From Choricystis sp. odSpoLacu1 (taxonomy: Eukaryota; Chlorophyta; Trebouxiophyceae), in the NCBI GenBank assembly GCA_958009055.1, contig OY253649.1, forward strand, positions 558,001 to 622,000: a stretch of 64,000 nucleotides of DNA, written 5' to 3'. The notes beneath the pieces are model-generated. The model searched no databases. It was not told where the DNA came from and saw nothing but the letters and a program-made list of their open reading frames with translations. This document shows, in pieces, positions 30,855 through 42,700 of this stretch. The stretch's first letter is position 1; every line of letters starts with the position of its first letter. The translations under genes were made by a program, and so were the position numbers.

Positions 30855-33800
30855 CTACACATCACTCGAGTACTGAAACACCAGCGCCCGCGGCCCCGTC
30901 CCCCCCGCCCCCACGCTGAACTGGACGCGCAGGCGCTTGGTGACGCCGTAGGTGAGGGTGTACGCGGGGGGGCCGCGCTCGGCATCGCGCAGGGGGCGGG
31001 CCAGGCTCGCGCGCAGCGACCGTCCAAACTGGACCTCGACCTCTGTGCCCGCGGCCAGAGATTCCAGCAGCGATGCTGCGGCCGCGGGGTCCAGCGACAG
31101 CAGCCCGGGGACTGCGGGTGCCGACACCAGCCTCCAGCGCGCCTGGCCCAGGGCACCCTGCGTCTGAATCTTGGGCATGATGGAGTTGGCGGCCGCGGCT
31201 GCCAGGGCGGGCAGGGCGAGGCGCCCGTCGTCCGCGACCACTGCGCGCGCCAACGCCGCCTCAAACACGCGGGCTGCATCGTCGGCCGCGAGTTCGGGGG
31301 CGCCCGCCGCGCCCGATCCAGCGGCACCACCACCACCCGCGCCAGTCAGGGTGAGGCCTTGGCGCCAGGAGGAGGCACGGCCGACGATGGCAGCGCGCAC
31401 GCCCGCGCCGCGCAGCGCGACGTCGAGGGACGGATCCAGCGACGCCCCCCCATCAAACACGACCCGGTTGGCGTGCTCCCGGTCCAGCACGAGCTGGGTG
31501 GCCAACAGGTTGACTTCGCCACTGTCCAGGGCGACGACGCCGGTGAGGCGGGGGGTGGGGGTCGCGCCCCCCGCGTCGACGCGCAATTCTCCAGAGAGGC
31601 CGACATTGACGACAAACGGGTACACCGCCCTCAACTCGGGGCCCAGGCGCACGTCCAGGCCACGCAGGGCGATGGGCAGGCGGGCGGGCGGTTGGGACAG
31701 GGTGGAGGTGGTGGCGGTGGGAGGGCCGCCAGCTGCGGCCGCGGCCGCCGCGTCTGCCGATGCTTTTAAAACGTCGGGCAGCGCGGGCGGAGGCGAGAGG
31801 GAGGAGGAGGCATTGTCACCTCCACTTCCCCCGGTCGCATCGTCGGCAGGTGGCGGCAGCAGGCTCAACACGCCGCGCGACAGGCGCGCGTTGCCGCTGA
31901 GCGTGGGCTGCGCGGCACCCCCGCCACGGCGCACAGTCAACGCCGCATCCACCAGGCCACTGTAAAGGGGGCGGGCGCGCACATCGACCGCGTCCAGGTC
32001 GATGGTGAGGCCGTCGATGGTGCCGGTGGCCACTTTGCGCGTGAGCGGCAGGGCACCACGCGCCGCGACGCGGCCGCGCCGCCCGACACGCGCAGTCACG
32101 CCACGCACATGCAGGACGCCGCCTTCCAGTTCGACGTCAGCATCGATGCCAGTGGCGGGCGACCGCAGGAAGGGGAGGGTCAGGCCGCCGCGGGCGAGGC
32201 GGGCGGCGCCCGCGACGTCGGGGGCGGAGGACGACCCGCGCGCCGACACGCGCACATCCGCGGACCCACCCAGCCAGCGCGCCCCGGGGACGAGGCCCGC
32301 CACCAGGGCCATGCCCCCGTCTTTGACGGAGGCGTCGATGGAGACTGCGTCGTCGGCGGTGGTGGTGGCGTCGCCACTGGGGGCGAGCAGGGGGATCGAC
32401 CCAGCCGCGCGCACGTGGCCGCCGCCCGCGACGCCGCCGACGCCTGCACCCGGGGGCGCCGGCACCGCCGCCCCCGCAAAGTCGAGCCTGCCGTCCGCGC
32501 CGAGGGTGGCGGAGGCTTCCGCGGTGGCGAGGCGGGTGGCGCCCAGGGCGCCGTCGTACAGACGGACGAGCACGTCGCCCGTGGGGGCGGCAGCCGACCC
32601 GCCGAGAGACGCTTGGACATACAGCAGGCCATCGACTGGTGACGGAGGCAGCGCGCCGTCGGGCGGGGCCGACGCCCCCAGCACGCCCTGGCGCAGCGCG
32701 GCGAGGGGGCGGGTCAGGCCGAGCGCCGACGCGAGGCGGTCGACCGCGGCGGTGGGCGGCATGGCGGGCGAGGGGGGCGTGCTGGCGCCGCCCCCGCCGT
32801 CGGCCGCGGTCGCGCGGGCAGCGGCGGGGACAGCGGCCGCCAGGGCGCGGCCGAGGGCGGCGGCCGGGAAGTCGGTTAAAACCAGGCGCGCGTCCTGGGA
32901 CGCGCCCAGCACAGAGCCACGCACCGCCAGCGATGCATCCCCCGCCCGAAACCCGGCTTCATCCAGGCGCAGGCCGTCATCGGAGTGGGCGCACCCGCGC
33001 GCGACGACGGTGTCGGCCAGGGGGGCGCCGCGCGCGGTGCGCCACGCGGCGCCCCTCACGTCAAAGTCGACGACGGTGGCGCCGCCGCCGCCGCCGTAGG
33101 CTTGCATGGTGCCCGCCCAGGAGCCGCGCACGTCTTGGAGGTTGGGCAGGGGGGAGGCCGCGGGCGGGGCGGCGCGGCGGGGGGCGGCGGGCGCTGCGTC
33201 GCGCGCGGCGGGGAGGGCGTCGGCCAGCCCCCGGGAGGCCAGGGCGGCGCGCTGCACGCCGCTGACAAACGCGGCTTTGGCGGCATCGTACGCGGCGGGC
33301 GTGGACGCGCCCGCGGCGGCGGCGGCCACCAGGCGGGCGGCGGGGACGATGTCGTCAAGTTCGGCGGCCGGAACGCGCACGGCCAGACGCCACCGCCCGC
33401 CGCCCAGGGCGGGAGCGGGGGGTGCCTCCGCAGTCCCTGCAGCTGCTGCCGCAGCCGCCACGTCGGCCGCCGTCTCGGGCAGGGCGGCGGCGGCGGGGAT
33501 GGCGTACTCGCCCTGGGCTTCATAGCGCGAGCGTGGTTGGACGAGGGTCGCGCGCTCCAGGCGCACGACGTCCCGCTCCCACCTCAACGCCGCGTCCAAC
33601 GCATCCCCCGCCACCCCCGAAAAGCGGGGCGAGGTGACCGCCACCTTGGCCCGCCCCAGGCGGGACGCCATGTTGACGGACAAGGAGGCTTCGTCCAGCG
33701 TGCCGCGGAGGGAGGCGACTTCAAGGTCGTCCAGCGACACGCCGCGCGCAGAGGCAGACACGGCCGCCCCGTCGGCCGAGGCATCGGCCGACAGGGCCAG

Positions 33801-36800
33801 CCGGCCGCAGCGCAGGGACAGGCGGGCGCCGGGGGCGTCGGTGGTGGACGGGGTGTCGGGTGGGGGGGGGACGAGGGAGGGACCCGCCGCGCGCGCCGCG
33901 TCGGCGGCAGTGTGGTGGTGGTGAGGCTGCGTGTTGGTGTCGCCACCAACCAACGGCAACGCCACGTCCACGTCCAGCGTTTCATCAGGCCGCGCGCCAC
34001 GCGCGGTCAGGGTGAGGCGGTCGCCGGGTTTGACGGCCAGCGCGCCTGCCAGGGAGCGCGTGAGGCGCAGCGAGTTGACGCGCACACCGTCGGCCGCCAC
34101 GCTGCCATCAAACGCGCCGGAGTCGGGGTCGACCACACCCTCCACCTTGACCGCGCCCGCCAGCTTGAGGCGGGTGCGCCCCGACCCGCCCGCGCTCGCG
34201 GGGGGGGGCACATCCAGGCCGGGGGCGCCGGGGAGGAGGCGGGCAACATCGACGCCGCGCGCGTCGGAGTCGAGCGTCACGCCGCGCACGCGCGGCCGCG
34301 CGAGCTCGCACGCCGCCGCCTGCGTGACCGCCGCCTTCATGGCGTCCACGTCGACGGGGTCGATGTCCAGCTTCACGCGGGCGGCCAGGGTGGGGGCGTC
34401 CAGGGAGGCCTCGATCGCGCCGCGCGAGAGGGCGACGCCGCCGCGCGCGCGCGCGCGGCGGGCGCAGACCACTCGCCATCCAGGGCGGCATCGATGTGGC
34501 TCCCAGCCAGCGTGGCCCGCCCGGACGCCTCCCCCAGGGCCAGGTCGGGGGGCAGGCGCGTGCCTGGAGGCAGGTAGCGGGCCACCAGGGCGTCCGCGGG
34601 CACGCCCCCGCCCTCAAACGTGAGGCGCAGCGCGCGCGGGTTGGTTTCCGCCGTCGGCGCGGTCCACAGGCGGCCGCTGCCCAGCACCCACCCACCCCCC
34701 AGGGGCGATGCTTGCAGCGAGTGCAGCAGCAGCACGTCGGCCGCTGTGTCCAGCGCAAACACGGCGGACGCGCCGGCCAGGGGGATGCGGTCGTAGGCTG
34801 CCACGGCAGACGGGGAGGCCGCGAGCGCGGTCTGGGCGTCGCTCGGTTCGAGCGCTGCCGCGCCACCCCCGCCCTGCGTGCCTGGTGGCGGCGGCCGCAC
34901 CGCCACCGCCGTGCCCGAGAACACGGGCGCATCCAGGGCGCCCGACACGTGCAGCGAGCCCGCCACCCCGCCCGCCACGGGGACGGGGAGAGGGCGCACC
35001 CCGAGCGACGCGCGCAGCGCGTTGATTTCGGTCGGCGCAGCGTCGGCCGCCAACCTGTACCCCCCAACCTCCGGGTCCAGCCGCACGTCGCCCGCCACGC
35101 GCAGCGGGGCGGCGCCATAGCGTCCATCCGCGCGGTGGACGTAGAGGGTGTCGTTTTCAAGCACGAGGTCGACGTCAACACTCTCACAATCGTCGGGCGA
35201 CCCCCAAAAGTGAAAGTCGAGGCCGGTGCCGCGCACGCGGCCGCCGAGCCTCGGAAACCGCCACGACGCAGCATCGTCAAAGGCGGCCGTCAGTTCGCCG
35301 GTGACGCGGCCGGCGTAGACGTCGATGGGGACGTCCAGGACGCGCTCCAGGAGGGGGGCATGCAGGTTGTCGCCTTGGACTGACAGAGCGACGGAAGGCT
35401 CGGTCGAGATGGACGTCGCGGTCGCGTGCACCGTCAGCCGCCCTCCCGTTGGCCGGGTCAAAATGCCGCCGTCCGGGGTGCGGCGTGGCGAGAACCAGCC
35501 GGTGAGGGGGCCGGCGACGTCACCCACCACGATGGAGGAGGAGGAGGCGGAGGAGGATCCACGTGCGTCGGGTGTGTCTGCACCCGCCCTCACGACTGGC
35601 GCCCGCCGCGCGTCGACGCGCAGCGAGCGCGGAGTCGTGTCTTCGGGCATGGTGCACCTGTCTGCCTCGGCGTCTCGCTCGCGGGCGACGCCGGTGACGT
35701 CCACTGTGAGTGCGTCGCCGTCGGGGGCCAGCCACAGCGTGGCGGCCACCCGCTCCACGATGCGGGGGGTGGCCTCCCCCGCCACGTGGGCGCGCAGGGT
35801 GCCGCCCCGCAGGGACACTGAGCCCAGGGTGGGGGACGGCAGCAGGGCGGCTGCAAGGCGGGCGGCGAGGCCGGGGCGCGCGGAGACGGTGTCCGGGGCG
35901 GCGGGCAGGTAGGCGGGGGCGCCTCCGTCGGCTGGGGCGGGGCGGGGGCCGGGCGCGCGCTTGGGTTTGGGCGCGGTTGTGGTTGTCGATGCGGGGGCGG
36001 GTTCAGCCGCGGCGGCCGCCGCGGCGGCCGCCGCGTCATCGTCGTCAGTCGCAGCGGCCGGCTGGGCGCCCTCACCGCCGGCCGCCTCCACCGCAGCGCG
36101 CTCCGGCTCCAGCTCAAACACGACGCTGGGCGCGTCCAGAGAGGCGGTGGGCGGTGCGGCCAGCGTGGGGGGGGCCACCGCGGTGGCGGGGGTGAAAGCG
36201 AAATCGAGTGCGCGGCGGTCGACGGCAGTCGAGCCGGCAGCGGGCGGTGCGGGAGCCAACCCCTCCCGCGTGGCCGCAAACGGCATCGGCGGCGGCGGTG
36301 GCGCCGGCGCCTTCACGGGTGGCTTCCACGACGGCGGTGGCGGTGGCAACTCAAACGTGAGTGTGGATGCGGCTGCCGTGTCGGCCGGCGCGGGCGGCTC
36401 GGCTGAAGCAGCCGCGTCGGCGCGCCGCGCGCCGCGCCGGCGCAGCAGGCCGCGCCACCACTCGCTTTTGGAGGAGGGGCTGGGTGTGGTAGCAGCAGTG
36501 GGCGGCTCCTGCCTCTCAGTCGGTCCCGGGGGCAGCTCAAACACGAGGCTGGTTGGTGTTGCGTCGCCCGCGTCTGTGGCAGCGGCGGCGGCGCTCGTTG
36601 CTGCCTCCGCGTCAGCCTCAGCCACCGGCACGCGCACAACCGCCACACTCGCCGCCTTCTCGGCGACCGGCGCTGGCGGGAGCGGAATTGGTCGCCGTGC
36701 CCCGCCCAGCGGCCGCTCGCGCGCGTGCAGGCGCGCGCGCAAGCGCGCGGCGGCCGACGCGCGTGCGGCGGCGCGGTCGGCGGCGGCCGCCGTGCCCGCG

Positions 36801-38662
36801 TCCATAAGTGCAGGGACGTCAGGTAAGGATGAGGATGCGTCATCAGCCTTGGACCAGCGATGCGAGACGGCGGGCGGCGTTGACGATGACGCGGCTGGCT
36901 TCACGGGCGCAGCCTCTGCAGGCGCGTCGCTCTCCAGCTCAAACGTCAACGTCGCGGGAGGAGGGACGGTGAAGTCGGCATGTGCCGGCTGGCTGGGCGC
37001 AGGTTGGGCGGGGGGGGCAGCCGCCGGTGGGGCAGGCGTTGGCGTTGGCACAGACACTGGTGCCACCAGCGGCGCCACACCTTGGTCACGCGCCAGGCCA
37101 GACAGTCGGCCACCTTTGGCAGACACCAGCCCCGCCAACGGAGACTCCTGTGCGGTGGTGGCGCCATCGCCAGCAGTCGCAGCGGCAGCACCGCGCCGCC
37201 GCCACGGTTTGCGCGTCGGCGCGCTTCCGTCCGCGGGAGCTCCCTCCCCCTGGTCCAGCTCAAACACGGTGTCCATCCAGGCGGCGGGCGGGGGCATGGG
37301 GGTCACGACGGTGCGGCGTGGCGGCTGTGGCGTGCGCGCGCCGCTGCCGCCACCGACTGACAGTGACGCAAACCGGCTGCCGCCCTTGGGCGGCTTGGGC
37401 TTGGGCCCCAGCGGCAGTTCGGGCCCGACCGCCGGCCTGAAGTTGGCTGCCGACTCGGGCGGCGGCGGAGGAGGAGAAGGCAGCGGCGGACGCGGCGCAG
37501 GTGCAGAGGCGCTGTCGACGCTTGTTTTCTGCAGCCCAGGCGTCCAGTCTCGCGCGGTGATGGTGGGGCCAGCAGCATCGTCACCACCAGCAGTCGCCGC
37601 CTCCCAGTCATCGGGAAAGCCAGCCCACGACAGGTTGGCGCCTTGCACGAGGTCCACTGTTGTCCGCACCCCGCGCACCGCGAGCACGGGCCTCCGCGAC
37701 GCCAGCGACCGCACCGCGTCCAGGGACACGAGCACTTCGTCGGCGGTGAGGGAAGAAGTCTCAGCGGGGCCGGGGCCGACGGCGACGGGGCCCACCGACG
37801 CGAGCGGGGCAAGCCCAGTGACGCCGAGCGGGGACAGCCACCGCACGCGGCCCAGGGCTACAGAGCGCTGGGTGACCGCGGTCGCCGCAGCCTCGGCGGC
37901 CGGCAGGGCGCGGTGTGAGATATAGGGTGCCAGCAAGGCGTTGAGGAGGAGGGTGGCGACGCCGAGCGCGAGCGCGGCGACCGCGGCGGCGCGCGCGGCC
38001 CTGTGTGGGGAAAGGAAGGAAAGGTGGTGAGTGAACGCCCCCACACAACGAAATCGAGCCTCACTCCCTGCCCTGCCTCGCCTCTCCACTCACCAACTCT
38101 GCGCATATTCACGGGCCTGCGCGGTGGCCGCTGCCGCCGCTGCAAGCGCGGCGCGCGCGACGGCCCGCCCTCGCACGGACGCCGCGGCCAGGGCGGCGTC
38201 GGTCAGGCGGACCAGGCGTTCATCCCAGGGCGGGACTGGGTCGGGTGGCGGGCCTGTGGACGAGGAGAAGGGGTGTGTGGGGTTGAGCATGGGGTGGTGC
38301 AGCGGGGGGGCGCACTCGGTTTTTGACCAGTCCCTTGTCTCTGTCCATCTCTCAACCTACCTGCTCTGGCGCACAGTGGCCTGCGCGTGGGCGACCCCGG
38401 CCGAGGCGGCGCTGTGTGGGGAGGGGAGGTGGGATTGGATGGGTCAAAACGCGTTTTGCGCGACATCCGCATTGCTTACCCTCGCCGCGGCCGGTCGCGC
38501 TCGTCTGGCGCCGCCCGCCAGTTTACAGGTACATACACACACACACACATACACACACGCCATCTCACCTGGCCGAGGCAGTCGCCGCGCGCCGAGCCGG
38601 CTGCCGCCCAGGCCCGCGGGCAGCAGGGCGTGCCGCACCGGACCGACGCGGGGGGGGCGCAT
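30855..38662 (-). CDS. TIC236: TIC236/TamB-type plastid translocon protein
   Basis: The main exon is 38000-30855 (about 2,380 residues), preceded in phase by exon 38253-38094 (DERLVRLTDAALAAAS to EYAQSW). Smaller N-terminal exons and an ATG near 38662 (MRPPRVGPVRHALLPAGLGG, transit-peptide-like) are tentative. A membrane segment (ALALGVATLLLNALLAPY) is followed by TADEVLVSLDAVRSLASRRP and DLVQGANLSWAGFPDDW, the TIC236 N-terminal pattern. A ~600-residue Pro/Ala-rich insertion precedes the repetitive beta-rich TamB-like region, and the C-terminal DUF490 part ends VFQYSSDV. TIC236 bridges TOC and TIC in plastid import. The frame shifts at a (CG)7 run (34442-34455); one CG unit fewer restores it. 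Confidence 0.88.
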
Positions 38663-38786
38663 CCAGCTGGGCAACAGCGAGCAGTGTGAGTGTAATGCAA
38701 ACTGTCACACAGGCGCGTGCGGCATCGTGTGGCTTTGCGCGCTAGAGGCTTGAGGAAAGAAGAAAACCGGTTCTGAAAGAAACACT

Positions 38787-38811
38787 CACAACGAAATTTA
38801 ATTTCGTTGTG
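38787..38811. promoter_or_regulatory. 25-bp AT-cored palindrome between TIC236 and HEMK2
   Basis: cacaacgaaatt (38787-38798) and aatttcgttgtg (38800-38811) are exact reverse complements around a single central base. It lies 12 bp upstream of the HEMK2 ATG in a divergent promoter region of about 160 bp. It is a candidate dimeric binding site or 5' UTR hairpin. Confidence 0.75.
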
Positions 38812-38823
38812 CGGTTCGCTCGC

Positions 38824-39665
38824 ATGCCGCTGCCGCTCGCCGACGTGCGCCTGACGACGGCGGTGCGGGGCGAGACGTACGAACCATGCGACGTGAGTAT
38901 GTGTGCGTGTGCTGGGCCTGTAAACCAGGCGGGAGGCGTGGCGTGGTGGTTGGCACTAACCCCTCTCCTCTCCAACCCCCACAGGACTCGTTCGCCCTCG
39001 CCGACGCACTGGCGGCAGCGGCGCCCGCCTGGGTGGAAAGGCGACCCCGGCTGTGAGTGGTTTGGTGGTGACAGTGTGGAGAGAGTGTGGTGATCACACG
39101 CCCCCCTTTGCTCACGCCCCCTCCCCCCTTCTCACACAGCGCCTTTGAGCTCGGCTACGGCTCCGCCTACGTCACCGTGTCCCTGGCCCGCCTGCTGGCC
39201 GCCACCATGGGGCCTGGCTGCCTGGTACTGGGGGCGGACGTGTCGCCCGCCGCCGCGCGCGACGCGCGCGCGACGGTCGCTGCGCACTCTGCGTCTGCAT
39301 CGATCGACCTCACCCTCGCCGCCCACGGCGCCCCCTTCCTGCCCCGCCTGGCCAGGGCGTGCGACATTGTCGTGTTCAATCCGCCCTACGTGCCGACCCC
39401 GCCTGAAGAAGTGGGGCGAGGCGGCGTGGCGGCAGCGTGGGCGGGCGGCGACCGCGGGCGCGCGGTGCTGGACGCCGTGCTGCCGACGCTGGTGGCGTCG
39501 CTGGCGCCCGGAGGGGAGTTGTTCCTGGTCACGGTGACTGACAACGACCCAGACGACGTGGTGCATGTGCTGGCTGGGCTGGGCGTGGATGCAGCGCGCA
39601 CACTGGAACGCACGGCTGACGAGGAACGGTTGGTGATTTTGCGCGGGGTCAAGAGAGCTGGTTGA
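38824..39665 (+). CDS. HEMK2: HEMK2/N6AMT1-type class I methyltransferase
   Basis: Three exons, 38824-38892, 38985-39052 and 39140-39665, encode 220 residues (phases 0 and 2). Typical HEMK2 features are present: TYEPCDDSFALADAL near the N-terminus, the SAM-binding loop FELGYGSAYVTVSLA, the second acidic loop VLGADVSPAAARDA and the catalytic NPPY motif in CDIVVFNPPYVPTPPEEV. In eukaryotes this enzyme (Mtq2/N6AMT1 with TRM112) methylates the GGQ glutamine of release factor eRF1. Length matches the family (~214 aa). It converges on GCN1 with 118 bp between stop codons and diverges from TIC236. Confidence 0.92.
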
Positions 39666-39783
39666 GGGAGCAGACACAGACAGATGAGAGAAACCGGGGA
39701 CGCACTGAAACCACAGACAAAAGTGACAGAAACCAAACCGGAGAAACGCGCGCTTCCTTGTCCCCCACACTCCCTCCTCTTCA

Positions 39784-42700
39784 TCACGGCTCCCCAAAGT
39801 CCCCGAAATCCGTCGCCTCCAGCGGCAGCCGCCCCAGACGCCGCACATATGTGTCCGTCAGGTACGTGCGCGCCATGGGGCCCGCCCGCCCGGACGCCAG
39901 GAAGGAGTCGGCGCGGTCGGAGCCCGCGTCGCAGCGCAGCACGCGCGCGAGCGTGCGCTCCGCCGCCAGCTTGGTGGGGCCGGACGCGGCGGCCAGCAGG
40001 GCGACCAGCACGGTGACGATGTCGCCCAGGTGGGGGGTCAGGGCGTCGGGGCCGGCGTCGGGCGGCGCGCCGGCCGCGCCGACCGCGGCGCGGCGCAGCG
40101 CGGCGAGCGCGGCGCGCTGGGTGTCGCCATCCTGGTCGGGGGAGGCGAGCGCGACCAGGGCTTTGGCGGCGCCGCCCGCCAGGACGCCGTCCAGGGTGCC
40201 AAGCGTTTGGGCGGCGGCGAGGTAGCCGGCTGCGCGCGCGGCGGCGGCGCGCACGCCTGGGCCCGTCGCGCCGGCGAGGGTGGCAATGGCAGCAGCCACC
40301 TTGACCGTCACGCCCGACGCGGCCAGGGCGGCGGGCGCGCGCCGAGCCAAGGCACCCAGCGCGGACGCCGCCGCCAGTGGCGGCCAGGCGGGGGTGAGGA
40401 GGCCGGCAGAGAGGCGTGCTGCGAGCGCTGGGCCGGGCGTGCGCGCGGCAGCCGCCCCGTAGGCCGCCGCCGCCCACCCCACCACCTCATCCGACGCGCC
40501 CGCCGTGGCCAACAAAGACGCAGCCGCGTCTGCGGCGGCGGTGACGCCCTCGTCAGCCAGCGGGGTGTCGGTGGAGAGGGCGCCCGTGAGCGCGGCCAGT
40601 GTGGGCACAGCGCCGCCCGCCGCGGTCGGGGGGGCGCCGGGGGGTGGCGCCCCTCCCGTCGCCGGCGAAGCAGCCGCCCCAGCAGCCAAGTCGGTCACCA
40701 GCGCGTCCCGCCGGGAGGACAGGATGGTCAGGGCGCCCAGGTTGGACGCGGCAGCAGCGCGCACGGTGGGTGCGGCGTCGCCCAGCCCTCGCACAAACGT
40801 CGTCTGCAGTTGGGGCACAAACGGGCGCAGCGCGACACCGCCCGTGGCCAGCAGCACGCCCAGGGCGCGCAGGACGGCGACTCGCACTTCGGGGGGGAAG
40901 CGGTCCCCCACGACGCGGATGAGGGGGCCAGCGACTTGGACGACGTGGGGGGCGAGTGCTGCGGGGGCGGCTGCGGCCAGCAGCTCGCCCAGCCCGTCGG
41001 CCGCGGTCTCCCGCAGGTCGGCGGAACCTTGCAGTACGCCCTGCAAGTAGATGGGCAGCAGGGGGGCCAGGGAGCCCCGGGCCGCCAGGCCGGGCAGGGT
41101 GGCGCCGCCGGTGTCGGCGACCGCCGCGGCGACAGCATCCCGCAGCGCGCGCGCATGGCTGGGGGCCGCCTCCCCCGCCAACGCGGCGGCGGCGACTTTG
41201 AGGGCGTCGGCCGCAGCTGATAGAACGGCCGCATCTTCGGACGCCAGCAGGGCGACGAGGGCAGGGAGGAGGGGGGGCACGTGGTCGGCGAGCGGCGCGT
41301 CGGCCGAGCCAGCGTGCGCGGCGAGCGCGCGCGTGAGCGCGCGCGTCGCGGCGGCCCGCGTCGTCTCGTCGCCCAGGCCGGACTCCAACGCCGCCAGCAG
41401 CAGGTGGCCGCCATCGTCAGCGACGGCGGTGGCGACGGCGTCGAGGGCGGCGTCTGCTGCTGCCGACGCGGCCGCGTCGTCGTCGTCCGCGGCGGCCGTC
41501 AGCAACGCCCCCACAATCACACCCAGGTGAGGGTGCACCGCCGCCCCCGCCGCCGCCGTCAGGCTGGCCAGCGCGGCCGCCGACGCTGGCGTCAGGGGGG
41601 GCGCCAACAGGCGGGGCAGCATGGCGCCGAGCGCAGACGGGCGCACGCCCAGCAACACGCGCAGCGCGGCCAGCGCGGCATCGGCGGGGGGGCCGCCCTC
41701 TGCCACTGCCGCCAGCAGGCCGGGCAGGACGCCATCCAGGGAGGGGGCACCGCCCCCGCCGCCGCCGCCGCCGCGGAAGAGGGCGCCGTAGGCGTCGCCC
41801 GCGGCGGCGCGCACGCGCGCGTCGCTCGCGCCAAGCGCGGCTTGGAGTGCGGCCGCCAACCCGGGCACGTGGTCCGCCAGCGTGGTGCGCGGCACGGCGT
41901 CCACCACTTCTTTGAGGCCGGCTGCAGCGCCTGCCCGGGTGGAGGGGGGTTTGTCGTGGGCCAGGGCAGACGTGAGCAGGGGCAACACAGACATCAGCGC
42001 GCGGTCGCCCAGCTTGCGCACCAGCTCCGCCAGGCACCTGCCCCCCGCGGCCGACCGGTCGTCCACGCCGGACGCCAGGGCGTCCACGGCGGCTGCCACG
42101 AGGGCGGGCATGGCGTCGGCCAGGGTGCGGGGCGTGTTGGCGACAAGTGACTTCCACACGTGAAGTGAGGCCGACCGCACGCCAGATGCGACGTCGGAGC
42201 GAGCGACATAGAGCAACGCCAGCGTGTCCCGGGCGCGGGCTTCATCCAGGGCGGTGCGTAACGCATCCGTGTGCGACTCCAAAGCCGCGCCCTCGTCGTC
42301 CGATGCGTGCCCGTCGGCACGCGCACGGCCGCCCGCGCCAGTCACGCGGAACAGGACGTCCCCCAGCAGCTCCACCGACGACTGGCGCACCCGCCACGCG
42401 GGGGCGCGCACCCCCGCCACGATGGCGGGCAGCAGGGCGTCCAGCTCGTCGTCCGCGTACGCGTCGACGGCGGCGCGCGCGGCGGCCAGCGCAGCCGCGC
42501 GCACGCCGTCGGCTTCGTCGGCCAGGCCGCCCAGGACGGCGGGCAGCACAGCATCCAGGTGGTGGCGCACGACGGCCGGCATGACGGTGGGGAGAAAGGT
42601 GAAGAGGGCGAGGGAGCCTTCGCGCGCGGACGCGGCTTTGGAGGCGCACCCGTCCAGGATCGATGGCAACAGCGCGTCGACGTGAGCCGGCCCCAGCACC

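Noticed and set aside
35961..37925. 654-codon plus-strand ORF opposite TIC236
   Set aside because: Ala/Ser/Gly-only composition mirrors the coding strand; high GC removes stop codons. The minus strand carries TIC236 features through the same interval.
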